The notes: a model not told the origin generated them from the letters alone. Shown: positions 26,565 through 37,546, numbered from the stretch's first letter. The stretch: DNA of 64,000 bases from Rhodovulum sulfidophilum (GCA_003241785.1 QFPW01000002.1:186001-250000), one strand, 5' to 3'. Made by a program: numbers and translations.

Positions 26565-27161
26565 TCAGAGCTTGGAGGCGACGTATTCCCAGTTCACGAG
26601 CTTATCGAGGAAGTTCGTGAGATAGGCCGGGCGCTTGTTGCGGAAGTCGATGTAGTAGGAATGCTCCCACACGTCGCAGCCGAGCAGCGCGGTCTGGCCG
26701 AAGCAGAGCGGGTTCACGCCGTTCTCGGTCTTGGTGACCTTGAGCGACCCGTCGGTGTCCTTGACGAGCCAGGCCCAGCCGGAGCCGAACTGGCCCGCGC
26801 CGGCGGCGCCGAACTCTTCCTTGAACTTGTCGACCGAGCCGAAAGCCTCGGTCAGCGCCTTCTCAACCTCGCCAGGCATCGCCGAGGAGGGCGCCATCAT
26901 CTGCCAGAACTCGGTGTGGTTCCAGTGCTGGGAGGCGTTGTTGAAAATGCCCGACTGCGCCACCGCGCCGGCCTTGTAGGTGCCCTTGACGATCTCCTCG
27001 ACCGACTTGCCCTCCCATTCGGTCCCGGCGATCAGCTTGTTGCCGTTGTCGACATAGGCCTTGTGGTGGATGTCGTGGTGGAACTCGAGCGTCTCCTTGG
27101 ACATGCCGGCCGCGGCGAGCGCGTCATGAGCGTAGGGGAGATCGGGAAGTTCGAAGGCCAT
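26565..27161 (-). CDS. sodB: Superoxide dismutase, iron type
   Basis: SodB converts superoxide to oxygen and hydrogen peroxide in the cytoplasm. The 198-residue length is standard. The four metal ligands are H28 (in LEFHHDIHH), H82 (in HWNHTEFW), and D163 and H167 (in CDVWEHSYY). The second-shell Gln in NNASQHWNH at residue 78 corresponds to the iron-type position, so iron is favoured, though cambialistic use is possible. The ATG at 27161 follows GAGGT. There is no signal peptide. Confidence 0.95.
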   Translation of the reverse strand: MAFELPDLPYAHDALAAAGMSKETLEFHHDIHHKAYVDNGNKLIAGTEWEGKSVEEIVKGTYKAGAVAQSGIFNNASQHWNHTEFWQMMAPSSAMPGEVEKALTEAFGSVDKFKEEFGAAGAGQFGSGWAWLVKDTDGSLKVTKTENGVNPLCFGQTALLGCDVWEHSYYIDFRNKRPAYLTNFLDKLVNWEYVASKL

Positions 27162-27278
27162 CGTGGTACCTCATTGCTTAATTCTGAGACTGAGCCCGAC
27201 CCCGGTTCTAGTGCCCGGAGCCGCGCCGGGAAAGGCTTGACGCGCGTTTTCGCGGTCGAAGCCCCAAGGAACCGGGCA

Positions 27279-27632
27279 TCAGACCGGGATGAGCGCGGCC
27301 GCGACCCGCCGCCCCTCGCCGAGAAGGACGTTGTAGGTCCGGCAGGCCGGCGGGCTCGCCATGATCTCGACCCCGATGCCCGCGCCCTCGAGCCGCGCGC
27401 GCACGTCCGAGGGCAGCGCCCGGATCTCGGCGCCCATCCCCATCAGAAGAACGTCGATCGCCGCGCGCTGTTCCAGGATCGGCTCGAGATCCTCGAAGCC
27501 GCCCCAGGGCTGGATCCCGTCGGGCAGGAGCAGGAGCGCGCCCCGGTGCACCTGGCCGCCCACGCGGAAGAAGCCCGGCCCGTAGCCGTCGACCGGCGGG
27601 CTGCCCGGATAATGGATCTCGGTGACGCGCAT
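27279..27632 (-). CDS. Mth938-like domain protein (NDUFAF3 family)
   Basis: This 117-residue protein belongs to the Mth938/DUF498 family, whose mitochondrial member NDUFAF3 is a complex I assembly factor. Visible family segments are PVDGYGPGFFRVGG near residues 13-26, GALLLLPDGIQPWGG, and VLLMGMGAEIRALP. It begins four bases after the secF stop, so it is the last gene of yajC-secD-secF. That placement is conserved in alphaproteobacteria. A role in membrane-complex assembly is inferred from the family. Confidence 0.85.
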   Translation of the reverse strand: MRVTEIHYPGSPPVDGYGPGFFRVGGQVHRGALLLLPDGIQPWGGFEDLEPILEQRAAIDVLLMGMGAEIRALPSDVRARLEGAGIGVEIMASPPACRTYNVLLGEGRRVAAALIPV

Positions 27633-27636
27633 CGGC

Positions 27637-28611
27637 TCAGGCCGCCGTGTCGGGCTTCGCCTTGCGCGGCGCCTCGCCGTCGCTCTTCGCCGCGTCCCAG
27701 TCGCGCTTCACCCCGAGCCGCAGCACCACGGCCGAGGCGACGTAGATCGAGGAATAGGTGCCGATCAGGATGCCGAAGATCACCGCGATCGCGAAGTTCC
27801 GCACCGTCGGCCCGCCGAAGACCAGGATGGCGACCAGCGCGAGCATCGTCGTCAGCACCGTCATCACCGTGCGGCTCAGCGTCTCGTTGAAGGCGAGGTT
27901 CAGGATGTCGTAGAGCGACATCTTCTTGTACTTGCGCAGCACCTCGCGCACGCGGTCGAAGACGACGACGGTGTCGTTGATCGAGAAGCCGACCACGGTC
28001 AGCACGGCGGCGACGATGGTGAGGTCGAATTCGAGCTGGAAGAAGCTGAACATGCCGACGACCACGATCGCGTCGTGCAGGAGCGAGGCGGCGGCGCCGA
28101 GGCCGAACTGCCATTCGAACCTGAGCCAGATGTAGATCATGATGCCGAAGACCGACAGCAGCACCGCGATCACCCCGTCGCGCACCAGCTCGTCGGAGAC
28201 CTTGGCGCCGACGGTGTCGATCTGCAGATAGCTGATCCCGGGGAAGGCGCCGTTCAGCGCCTCCTGCACCTGGGCGATCACCTCGCGCTGGTGCGTCGCG
28301 TCCTCGCCGGTGACGCCGAGGCGCATCAGCACGACGTTGCGCCCCGCCCCGCTCGTGTCCGAGGCGGTGGTCACCCCGACCTCGCCGACGTCGAGCCCCT
28401 CGAGCAGCGAACGGAACTCGCCGACCTCGTGCGTCTCGGGCGTCGAGGCCATGATGAGCGTGCCGCCCTGGAAGTCGACGCCGTAGTTCAGCCCGTAGAC
28501 CGCGAGCGAGGCGAAGGAGGCGAGGACCCCGAGGATCGAGACCGCGAGCCAGAACCGCATGTAGCGGAGGAAGTCGATTTTGGTATCGTCCGGAACGAGA
28601 CGCAAACGCAT
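27637..28611 (-). CDS. secF: Protein translocase subunit SecF
   Basis: SecF, with SecD, uses the proton gradient to pull secreted proteins through SecYEG on the periplasmic side. This 324-residue copy has the first helix at about residues 20-40, the SecF motif NYGVDFQGGTLI, a periplasmic domain to about residue 130, then five helices including the VLTVVGFSINDTVVVFDRVRE motif. The ATG at 28611 lies 11 bases after the secD stop. It ends with a charged cytoplasmic tail. Confidence 0.95.
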   Translation of the reverse strand: MRLRLVPDDTKIDFLRYMRFWLAVSILGVLASFASLAVYGLNYGVDFQGGTLIMASTPETHEVGEFRSLLEGLDVGEVGVTTASDTSGAGRNVVLMRLGVTGEDATHQREVIAQVQEALNGAFPGISYLQIDTVGAKVSDELVRDGVIAVLLSVFGIMIYIWLRFEWQFGLGAAASLLHDAIVVVGMFSFFQLEFDLTIVAAVLTVVGFSINDTVVVFDRVREVLRKYKKMSLYDILNLAFNETLSRTVMTVLTTMLALVAILVFGGPTVRNFAIAVIFGILIGTYSSIYVASAVVLRLGVKRDWDAAKSDGEAPRKAKPDTAA

Positions 28612-28622
28612 CGCGGAACTCC

Positions 28623-30287
28623 TCAGACCGTAATGCTTTTGGGGCGGCGCCAGTCGAACCAGGCGCCGATCATCATCTGCGTCACGTAGATCGCGGTGAA
28701 GATCGAGCACAGGATGCCGAGCCCCAGCGTGACCGCGAAGCCCCGGACCGGGCCCGAGCCCATGATGTAGAGGATGACCGCGACGATGAGCGTCGTCACG
28801 TTGGCGTCCATGATCGTGCCGAAGGCGCGGTCGAAGCCGAGGCCGATCGCGCGCGCCGGACCCCGGGCCGTGCGCATCTCCTCGCGGATCCGCTCGAAGA
28901 TCAGCACGTTCGCGTCCACCGCCATGCCGATCGAGAGCACGATGCCGGCGATGCCGGGCATGGTGAGCGTGGCGCCGATCAGCCCCATCAGCGAGAAGAT
29001 GAAGACGATGTTGAGCAGCATCGCGAAGCTCGCGAAGGCGCCGAAGAGGCCGTAGCTCAGGATCATGTAGGCGCCGACCGCGAGCAGCGCCACCGCCCCC
29101 GACAGCATGCCCGCGTTGACCGAGTCCTGCCCGAGCTCCGGCCCGACGGTGCGCTGCTCGAGCACCGTGATCTCCGCCGGCAGCGCGCCGGCGCGGAGCA
29201 GCACCGCGAGCCGCTGCGCCTCCTCGACCGAGAAATTGCCGGTGATCACGCCCGATCCGCCCGAGATATGGCTCTGGATCACCGGCGCCGAGATCACCTG
29301 GTTGTCGAGCACGATCGCGAAGGGCTTGCCGATATTCGCCGCCGTGTAGTCGCCGAAGGCGCGGCCGCCGGCCGGGTTGAAGCGGAACGAGACCGAGGGC
29401 AGCCCGTTCTGGTCATAGGAAGGCTGGCTGTCGACGAGCTGCTCGCCAGTCACGACCGAGCGCCGCTCGAGAATATAGTAGACCCCCTGCTGGTCCATCG
29501 CCGGAACCAGCATGTTGTCGAGCCCGGGATTGGCGTTCGCGTCGCTGGTCTGGCTCACCACCGGGTGGAAGCTCAGCCGGGCGGTCTTGCCGATCACCTG
29601 CAGCAGCTCCTCGGCCGAGCCGATGCCCGGCACCTGGACCAGGATGCGGTCGCCGCCCTGGCGCTGGATCGAGGGTTCGCGCGTGCCGGTCTCGTCGACG
29701 CGGCGGCGGATGATCTCGAGGCTCTGCTGCATCGTGCGCTCGTCGACGGCGGTCTTCTCCGCGTCGGAGAGCGTCACGACGATCACGTCGCCCTCGGCCC
29801 GCGCCTCGTATTCGCGGCTGCCGGTCCCGGTCAGCGAGAACACCGGCTGGGCGAAGTCGCGGATCGACCGGAGCGCCGCGTCCATTCCGGCCGGATCGGA
29901 GATCCGGATCCGGAGCTCGTCCGGCGTGCCGGTCAGCCGGCGCACGGTCCCGACCTGATCGCGCAGGTCGCGCAGCCGGTCGCGCAGCTCGGGCCAGAGG
30001 CTCTCGAGCCGTTCCGCGTGGACGTCCTGGGTGCGCACCTCGACCAGAACATGCGCGCCGCCGCGCAGGTCGAGCCCGAGGTTGACGAGCTGGTGCGGCA
30101 GCCAGCGCGGCCATTCCGCCATCTGGGCCGCGAGCTCCGGGGTCTCGGTCGCCCCCCGCTCGATCTCCTTCACCGCGTCGTTGGACGACTCGACGCGCGC
30201 GTAGAACAGGTTCGGGAGGGCGATCACCACGCCGATCACGCAGATCGCGATGATGAGGATACGCTTCCACAGCGGAAATTGCAGCAT
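28623..30287 (-). CDS. secD: Protein translocase subunit SecD
   Basis: This 554-residue SecD has an N-terminal helix (ILIIAICVIGVVIALPNLFY), the P1 head region starting LGLDLRGGAHVLVEV, the RRRVDETGTREPSIQRQG segment, and the C-terminal six-helix RND part with GIAGIVLSIGMAVDANVLIF. It works with SecF in proton-driven protein export. It follows yajC by 49 bp. No Walker or other energy motif is expected, since energy comes from the proton gradient. Confidence 0.96.
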   Translation of the reverse strand: MLQFPLWKRILIIAICVIGVVIALPNLFYARVESSNDAVKEIERGATETPELAAQMAEWPRWLPHQLVNLGLDLRGGAHVLVEVRTQDVHAERLESLWPELRDRLRDLRDQVGTVRRLTGTPDELRIRISDPAGMDAALRSIRDFAQPVFSLTGTGSREYEARAEGDVIVVTLSDAEKTAVDERTMQQSLEIIRRRVDETGTREPSIQRQGGDRILVQVPGIGSAEELLQVIGKTARLSFHPVVSQTSDANANPGLDNMLVPAMDQQGVYYILERRSVVTGEQLVDSQPSYDQNGLPSVSFRFNPAGGRAFGDYTAANIGKPFAIVLDNQVISAPVIQSHISGGSGVITGNFSVEEAQRLAVLLRAGALPAEITVLEQRTVGPELGQDSVNAGMLSGAVALLAVGAYMILSYGLFGAFASFAMLLNIVFIFSLMGLIGATLTMPGIAGIVLSIGMAVDANVLIFERIREEMRTARGPARAIGLGFDRAFGTIMDANVTTLIVAVILYIMGSGPVRGFAVTLGLGILCSIFTAIYVTQMMIGAWFDWRRPKSITV

Positions 30288-30336
30288 TCGGGTCGATCCC
30301 TGGGTCCGCTTCCGGCCGGGCCGGAAGCGCGGCGGC

Positions 30337-30663
30337 TCACGCCTCGGCGGGTACGGTCTTGCTCAGGACCTGGGTCACGGTGGAGCGCACGACGCGCACC
30401 TTCACCGTCGGCGCGACTTCGACCTCGAGCTCGTTGTCCGAGACCTTGACCACCTTGCCGATCAGCCCGCCGGCGGTCACAACCTGGTCGCCGCGGCGCA
30501 GCCCCTCGATCAGCGCGCGATGCTCTTTGACCTTCTTCTGCTGCGGCCGGATCATCAGGAAGTACATGATCAGGAAGATCAGGATGATCGGCGCGAAGCT
30601 GATCAGAGTTCCGGCGGCGCCACCCTGGGCGGCGGCCTGCGCGAACGCGGGCGTAGCAAACAT
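30337..30663 (-). CDS. yajC: Preprotein translocase subunit YajC
   Basis: YajC is a small single-helix accessory protein of SecDF. This 108-residue copy has an N-terminal segment, one membrane helix (ISFAPIILIFLIMYFLMI), the conserved RPQQKKVKEHRALIEGL, and the short SH3-like GDQVVTAGGLIGKV domain. It heads the operon yajC-secD-secF-Mth938. Confidence 0.94.
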   Translation of the reverse strand: MFATPAFAQAAAQGGAAGTLISFAPIILIFLIMYFLMIRPQQKKVKEHRALIEGLRRGDQVVTAGGLIGKVVKVSDNELEVEVAPTVKVRVVRSTVTQVLSKTVPAEA

Positions 30664-31027
30664 CGGTCGTTCCCCATCTTGTGCGCGCCCGGCCTGACGC
30701 CGGGAACCCGCTCGAAATCGCGGCGGACACTAGCCGCGGCCCCTCGGAATGGCAAGCGACCGGCGGGCGCCCCGGGGCGTGGCGCATCGCCGCCGCCCCG
30801 GCCCGCACTGTGACCGGCGCGCAACAGCCCGATCACAAGCGCGCGACCGGATTGTGACATTCCGTCGCGGCTGCTACCAAACTTCGGGGCAAGGAGAGTT
30901 TCCGCGGCGAGGCGCCGGGAAAAGGTCCCGACCAAGCCAGGAAGACCGCCTGGTATCCGGCTCGACGCGCCCCGGCGCGACGGCCGCCCGCGCGTCATTA
31001 CCCAGTTGGTGTAAGGTAGTAACAGCA
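30664..31027. other. Divergent intergenic region between yajC and the heme peroxidase
   Basis: This 364-bp region must carry the yajC promoter on one side and the peroxidase promoter on the other. Just before the peroxidase start is an AT-richer patch with a near-palindrome TTACC...GGTAGTAA (31000-31023), unlike the surrounding GC-rich DNA. It could be an operator. I see no other structure or gene. Confidence 0.4.
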
Positions 31028-33124
31028 ATGTCAACTGTTTACGATCGGGTCGATCTGACCGACCTCGTCGTCGCCGGCCGCGAGAACGACGGCTCCGGCA
31101 ACAACGGCGCCCGCGGCGAGAGGTTCGGCGCCTATGTCCGCGTCACCCCCCACAGCTACGGCTCGGACGACGGCTCGGTCTGGGACCGGCCCGACGCCGA
31201 GGGCGGCGCCGACGACCCCAGGGCGATCAGCGACCGGGTGCTCGCCACCACCGAGGACCGCCCCGCCCACGAGGGGGTGAACGAGTTCTTCCAGTTCTTC
31301 GGCCAGTTCATCACCCATGACATCGCCGGCTCGAAGAGCGGCTCGACCGAACGGGTGACGGGCCTCGACCCGGCCCTGCTCGGCGGCACCTTCACGCGCG
31401 ACGATTTCACGATCGCCGACGAATCGCCGCTCAATCCGAATGTGCGCGAGCAGATCGACAACCAGACCGCCTATCTCGACCTCTCGCAGGTCTATGGCCC
31501 GGCGGATTCCATCAACACCCTGCTCCGCGATCCCGACTCCGCGAAACTGCTGACCTCCGCCCGCGACCTGCTGCCGAAGGCGGAGGACATCGCGGCGGCG
31601 CATGACATCACGGCGGCCGCGGCGGCCGGCGGGACGCTCGGCGCCTTCGGCGGCCCCAATCCGATCGGCTTCGTCGGCGGCGACTCCCGCCTCAACCAGC
31701 AGGCGCAGCTCATCGCCGATCACACGCTCTTCCTGCGCAACCACAACTGGCACGTCGACCAGCTCGAGAAGCTGCATCCCGACTGGAGCACCGAGGAGGT
31801 CTACCAGACCGCCCGGGCGCTGAACGAAGCCGAGTTCCAGCACGTCGTCTACGACGAATATCTCGCGAAGCTGGTCGGCAAGCAGGCGATCAGCGCCTAT
31901 TCCGGGTTCGACGCCTCGGTCGATCCCAGCATCATCAACGAATGGACCACCACCGCCTTCCGCTTCGGCCACGACCAGGCGAGCGCCTCCGACGCCAAGG
32001 TCGGCGAGCACGGCCGGGGCACCAGCATCACGCTCGGGGCGAATTTCACCGCCTCCTTCGGCGGGAACGGCGTCACCTCGGCCGAGGACCTCGACCGCTG
32101 GCTGCGCGGCGAGCTCGCCCAGGCGGCGCAGGAGATCGACGGCAAGGTCAGCGACGGCGTCCGCCAGGAGCTCTTCGGCTTCGGCTTCGACCTCGCGGCG
32201 GTCGACATCGCCCGGGGCGACGACCACGGCGTCGGCGACTACAACGCGCTGCGCGCCGGGCTCGGCCTCTCGACCTATGCGAGCTTCGACGCCTTCGCCG
32301 CGGCGAACGACGTCGACGCGGCCACGCTCCGGTCGCTCAAGACGGTCTACGGCGACGACATCGGCGAGCTCGACTCGATCGTCGGCATCCTGCTCGAGAA
32401 GGAAGCCAGCGGCTCGATGCTCGGCGAGACCGCCACGATCCTGACCGTGACGCAGTTCGAGAACACGCGCGACGGCGACAGGTTCTGGTACGAGGAACGC
32501 TTCGCCGATCATCCCGAACTGATCGACGCGATCGCCGACACGAGCCTCGCCGACATCATCGCGCGCACCAGCGGCATCGACTACCTCTACCACGACGCCT
32601 TCGCCGCGGCCGCGCGGATCGGAGGGACCAAGGGGGACGACCGGCTTTCCGGCACCTCGAAGGGCGACCTCCTGATCGGCTTCGCGGGCGACGACCGGCT
32701 GAGCGGTGGACGCGGCGCGGACGATCTCTACGGCGGGCGCGGCAAGGACGTGCTGCTCGGCGGACGGGGCAGCGACCGGCTCTATGGCGGCGCCGGCGAC
32801 GACACGCTGCGCGGGGGGCGGCAGGCGGACACGCTCGACGGCGGCGCCGGCGACGACGTGCTCTATGGCGGAACGCGCCGCGACACCTTCGTGTTCAAGG
32901 ACGGCGGCGACGACCATATCGCCGATTTCACCTGGCGCGACCGGATCGACCTCTCGGCCTATTCCGAGTTCCACTCCCTCGCGGACGTGCGCGAACACGC
33001 CGAGACGCGGCGCGGGAACACGGTGATCCACCTCGACAACGGCTCGGTGATCATCGACGACTTCGCCCTCGCCGACCTCAGGACGAAGCACTTCATCTTC
33101 GGCGACCACATCGACATCGCCTGA
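31028..33124 (+). CDS. Secreted animal-type heme peroxidase with C-terminal RTX repeats
   Basis: This 698-residue protein combines a heme peroxidase domain of the animal (peroxidase-cyclooxygenase) superfamily with RTX calcium repeats. The distal site is GQFITHD with H97, GDSRLNQ lies at 218-224, and the proximal heme ligand is H315 in TTAFRFGHDQ. From about residue 534, nonapeptide repeats of the GGxGxDxLx type run to residue 620, followed by a C-terminal segment ending in FGDHIDIA. There is no N-terminal signal peptide, so export by a type I secretion system is expected; none is encoded in the window. It should oxidise halides or organic substrates with peroxide outside the cell. The ATG at 31028 is the start that precedes the family N-terminus. 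Confidence 0.9.
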   Translation: MSTVYDRVDLTDLVVAGRENDGSGNNGARGERFGAYVRVTPHSYGSDDGSVWDRPDAEGGADDPRAISDRVLATTEDRPAHEGVNEFFQFFGQFITHDIAGSKSGSTERVTGLDPALLGGTFTRDDFTIADESPLNPNVREQIDNQTAYLDLSQVYGPADSINTLLRDPDSAKLLTSARDLLPKAEDIAAAHDITAAAAAGGTLGAFGGPNPIGFVGGDSRLNQQAQLIADHTLFLRNHNWHVDQLEKLHPDWSTEEVYQTARALNEAEFQHVVYDEYLAKLVGKQAISAYSGFDASVDPSIINEWTTTAFRFGHDQASASDAKVGEHGRGTSITLGANFTASFGGNGVTSAEDLDRWLRGELAQAAQEIDGKVSDGVRQELFGFGFDLAAVDIARGDDHGVGDYNALRAGLGLSTYASFDAFAAANDVDAATLRSLKTVYGDDIGELDSIVGILLEKEASGSMLGETATILTVTQFENTRDGDRFWYEERFADHPELIDAIADTSLADIIARTSGIDYLYHDAFAAAARIGGTKGDDRLSGTSKGDLLIGFAGDDRLSGGRGADDLYGGRGKDVLLGGRGSDRLYGGAGDDTLRGGRQADTLDGGAGDDVLYGGTRRDTFVFKDGGDDHIADFTWRDRIDLSAYSEFHSLADVREHAETRRGNTVIHLDNGSVIIDDFALADLRTKHFIFGDHIDIA

Positions 33125-33157
33125 GCGATATCGGCGCGCGCGCCGCGTCACCGGCGC

Positions 33158-33461
33158 CGTCCCGGGCTCGCCCCGGGACCTCGACGCTTGGGACGCGGCT
33201 CTCCACGAACCATACCGTCGCGCCGCGCGTCGGCCTCGGGGTCCCGGCTCAGGGCCGGGACAGCGGGGACCCGACGCCGCGCCCTTCGCCAGCCCTGTCC
33301 CGGGCTCGACCCGGGGCCTCGACGCTTGGGGCGCGGCTCTCCACGAACGACATCGTCGCGCCGCGCGTCGGCCTCGGGGTCCCGGCTCAGGGCCGGGACA
33401 GCGGGAACGAGACGCCGCGCCACCCCAACGGCGCTATCCCGGGTCGAGCCCGGGACAGCGG
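33158..33461. repeat. Tandem array of class A repeat units
   Basis: Two near-identical units begin TCCCGGGCTCG at 33160 and 33298, giving a 138-bp period, and each runs through CTCCACGAAC to GGCCGGGACAGCGG. A third, short unit (TCCCGGGTCGAGCCCGGGAC) ends at 33461. This is the only place where class A is tandemly duplicated. Confidence 0.8.
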
Positions 33462-33501
33462 CGCTCAGCCCTCCCCTCCCCGACACCCGCCCCAAAACGA
33501 A

Positions 33502-33527
33502 AACGGGGAGCCCGAAGGCTCCCCGTT
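33502..33527 (-). terminator. Rho-independent terminator of groEL
   Basis: A perfect 11-bp stem (AACGGGGAGCC / GGCTCCCCGTT) lies about 30 bases after the groEL stop and is followed on the minus strand by TTCGTTTTGG. Confidence 0.85.
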
Positions 33528-33555
33528 CCCGTAGTTCCGGACGGATCCGGGATGA

Positions 33556-35205
<1,650 letters not shown>

Positions 35206-35240
35206 GCGGCTGCTCCTTTAGCTGTATGTCCGGGGGGAGA

Positions 35241-35555
35241 TCAGGCGGCCTTCGAGGAAGCGGCGCCGGCGGAGATGATGCCGAGGATGTCGCTTTCCTT
35301 CATGATCAGCAGATCTTCACCGTCGACCTTGACCTCGGTGCCGGACCACTTGCCGAACAGGATGCGGTCGCCGGCCTTCACGGCCATCGCGATGAGCTCG
35401 CCCGAGTCCTTGCGGGCACCCGCGCCAACGGCGACGACTTCGCCTTCGGACGGCTTCTCCTTCGCGGTGTCGGGGATGATCAGACCGCCCTTGGTCTTCT
35501 CTTCGCCCTCGATGCGCTTGACGAGAACGCGGTCGTGCAGGGGGGTGAATTGCAT
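35241..35555 (-). CDS. groES: Co-chaperonin GroES (10 kDa)
   Basis: GroES caps the GroEL chamber as a heptamer. This 104-residue copy starts MQFTPLHDRVLVKRIEGEE, has the mobile loop TKGGLIIPDTAKEKP at about residues 21-35, and ends in a Ser/Ala-rich tail. The ATG at 35555 follows AAGGAG. The promoter and CIRCE operator lie 70-140 bp upstream. Confidence 0.98.
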   Translation of the reverse strand: MQFTPLHDRVLVKRIEGEEKTKGGLIIPDTAKEKPSEGEVVAVGAGARKDSGELIAMAVKAGDRILFGKWSGTEVKVDGEDLLIMKESDILGIISAGAASSKAA

Positions 35556-35625
35556 GGAAATCGCTCCTTCGAGTCTGCGTTCCAAACTTGCGATGGCGTT
35601 GAGAGGCCGCGCCGGGCGCGACCTG

Positions 35626-35652
35626 TTAGCACTTGCCATCGGAGAGTGCTAA
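35626..35652 (-). promoter_or_regulatory. CIRCE operator of groESL (HrcA site)
   Basis: TTAGCACTT and GAGTGCTAA are separated by nine bases, matching the CIRCE consensus with one mismatch in one arm. It lies just after the groES -10 box, where HrcA binding would block transcription at normal temperature. hrcA is not in the window. Confidence 0.93.
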
Positions 35653-35663
35653 CCGCGCCGCTT

Positions 35664-35692
35664 ACGTAGGAGCCGCCGCCCCGCGCTGTCAA
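35664..35692 (-). promoter_or_regulatory. groESL promoter
   Basis: On the minus strand a perfect -35 TTGACA (35687-35692) is followed after 17 bp by CTACGT (35664-35669). The predicted start of transcription falls at the edge of the CIRCE element. Confidence 0.75.
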
Positions 35693-35743
35693 GGGCCGCG
35701 CGATGGAGTTTTTGGAACGAGACGGAAAGGCGTTCGCGAAAGC

Positions 35744-35777
35744 CCCGGGCGGGGCGGACCGCGCCGCCCCGCCCGGG
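35744..35777 (-). terminator. Terminator of the RTX protein gene
   Basis: A perfect 14-bp GC stem (CCCGGGCGGGGCGG and its complement, six-base loop) lies right after the RTX gene stop and is followed on the minus strand by GGCTTTCG. It insulates the groESL promoter. Confidence 0.7.
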
Positions 35778-35782
35778 CATGC

Positions 35783-37132
35783 CTAGAGGAGAAAGTCCCC
35801 GGCGGTCCAGTCGTGACCGGCCGCGTCGGCGACCCGGACGACCAGCCGCTGGCCGAGCTCGGTCTCGGCGATCACCACGGCGTCGTCGACGCGCGTGACC
35901 ACCCAGAGATCGCCCGCGCCGCCGCTCGTCCCGGTGAAGTCGAAGGCCTGGTCGCCGCTCGCCGCGCCGGCGTCGATCGCCGCGACCCCGATCCGGTCCC
36001 CGGCGCCGAAGCCGAGGATGCTGTCGCGCGCGGCCTGCGTGCTGTCGCCGAGCGCCAGGAACACGAAGCGGTCGGCGCCGTCGCCGCCCCACATCTGGTC
36101 CTGGCCCGGCCCGCCGCGCAGCACGTTGTCCTGGCCGCCGATCACCCTGAGCGTATCCGCCCCCGCGCCGCCGTCGACGACGCTGCGCCAGACGCCGGTC
36201 GCGAGGCTGTTCTGGATCTCGCCGGTGAGCGTGTCGTTCCCCGCCCCGCCGTTCAGCCTATTCTCCACGTTGCCCGACTGGCTGAAATAGTCCGGCGTGA
36301 GCAGGGCCATCACCGCCTTCATCGTGTCGTTCCCGTCGCCGCCGTCGAGCAGGTTCCGCGCCGCGGGATGGTCGGCGTAGGCGAGGGTCACGGCGTTCAT
36401 CCGGTCGTTCCCGTCGCCGCCGATCAGGTGAACGTCCCCGTCCACGCCGTACTCGCTCCGGAGCTCGACGGTCGCGCGCAGCACATCCGCGCCGCTTCCG
36501 CCGTCGAGCGTCACGGCCGAGGCCGCGTCGAGCAGGATCGACCCGTAGGTCGTGGCGACCAGCGTGTCGGCGCCGGCGCCGCCGGTGGCCGACAGGGTCG
36601 CGCCGAAGGCGTCGTAGACCGACGGGCCGGTGGTGGAGCTGAGCCGGATGACGTCGTTCCCGGCGCCGCCGGAGGCCGAGATCACATGGGCGCTGTTCCC
36701 CGAGGTGGCCGCCAGCGCGCTCGACATGCTGGCGACGATCAGGTCGTCGCCGTCTCCGCCGGACATCGTCGCCGACATGTCCGCCGCGTCCGCGATCATC
36801 TCCAGCGACAGCTGATCGGCGCCGGCGCCTCCGGCCATCTCCGCCGAGAAATCGACCGCCGGTTGGGTGTGGTACGTATCCTCGAAGCGCATCGACACCT
36901 CGAGCAGATCCGCCCCGGCGCCGCCGTTCTGGTAGGCCGCCCCGACCGCGCCGCCGGCCGTGTCGATGTAGAACCACAGGTCGGTCGCGAGCCTGTCGTC
37001 GCCGGTATTGCCGTAAAGACGCTGACCGCTCCGCGAGGCGACGATATGGTCGTCGCCGCCGAGACCGTCGACGCTCACGTCGCGGATTCCCGGATAGATC
37101 ACGTCGTCGCCGTTGGTCGGATAATTCGCCAT
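35783..37132 (-). CDS. RTX calcium-binding repeat protein
   Basis: This 449-residue protein is built almost wholly of RTX-type calcium-binding turns of the pattern GGxGxDxxx, starting at residue 7 (NGDDVIYPG) and including GLGGDDHIV, GGAGNDVIRL, GGDGNDRMNAV, GGDGNDTMKAV, GGAGNDTLTGE and GGDGADRFVFLALGDS. The last 70 residues resemble the C-terminal secretion region of type I substrates. No catalytic domain and no signal peptide are seen. It is probably a secreted surface or matrix protein. Ribosome site GGGGAG precedes the ATG at 37132. No secretion system genes are in the window. Confidence 0.85.
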   Translation of the reverse strand: MANYPTNGDDVIYPGIRDVSVDGLGGDDHIVASRSGQRLYGNTGDDRLATDLWFYIDTAGGAVGAAYQNGGAGADLLEVSMRFEDTYHTQPAVDFSAEMAGGAGADQLSLEMIADAADMSATMSGGDGDDLIVASMSSALAATSGNSAHVISASGGAGNDVIRLSSTTGPSVYDAFGATLSATGGAGADTLVATTYGSILLDAASAVTLDGGSGADVLRATVELRSEYGVDGDVHLIGGDGNDRMNAVTLAYADHPAARNLLDGGDGNDTMKAVMALLTPDYFSQSGNVENRLNGGAGNDTLTGEIQNSLATGVWRSVVDGGAGADTLRVIGGQDNVLRGGPGQDQMWGGDGADRFVFLALGDSTQAARDSILGFGAGDRIGVAAIDAGAASGDQAFDFTGTSGGAGDLWVVTRVDDAVVIAETELGQRLVVRVADAAGHDWTAGDFLL

Positions 37133-37546
37133 GAGTCCCCACTCCCCTTGCTGAAGGCCGCCCGCGCCCGTCCGGGCCGGGCCTCCCCCGCCGGCCGGTC
37201 CTCACTCCGGCCGACGAAGTCCCGGCCGCGCCGTTCCACCGGCGCGGATGGCCGCTGGCGGAGCGATCCGCGCGGCCTTTGTCCAGCGCATGCCGCCGCG
37301 GGCCCGCCAAAGCGCGGCCGACCCCGTCATGCCTCGAAAATCGCGGGAGCTCCGCGCCGGTGACCCGACGCGCTCCGGCAGCCGTGGATCAGGATGAACC
37401 GGCCGCGCGGGGAATATGGCGAACCGGCTCCGGCGGCGCGCATCGGACCGCCCCTCGGGCCCATGGGTTTCCCCATGGTTACCACGAAAGCGTGAGTCGG
37501 ACGAGCCGTCCCGAAGATCGGAGAGCGATTGTCCGCGCCCGGGGGC
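37133..37546. other. Intergenic region upstream of the RTX gene
   Basis: This 414-bp region lies between the RTX gene and the GFA gene, both leftward. It should hold the RTX promoter. I see only one small inverted repeat (CCATGGG / CCCATGG at 37461-37478, four-base loop) and no credible open frame. Confidence 0.35.

Larger units (their letters stand above)
33125..33555. other. Repeat-filled intergenic region between the peroxidase and groEL
   Basis: This 431-bp convergent region holds no credible gene. It contains two full tandem class A units, one partial unit, and the groEL terminator. Confidence 0.6.

Noticed and set aside
33158..33461. CRISPR array
   Set aside because: The units are long GC-rich palindromes in only two full copies, with no short regular spacers and no cas genes.
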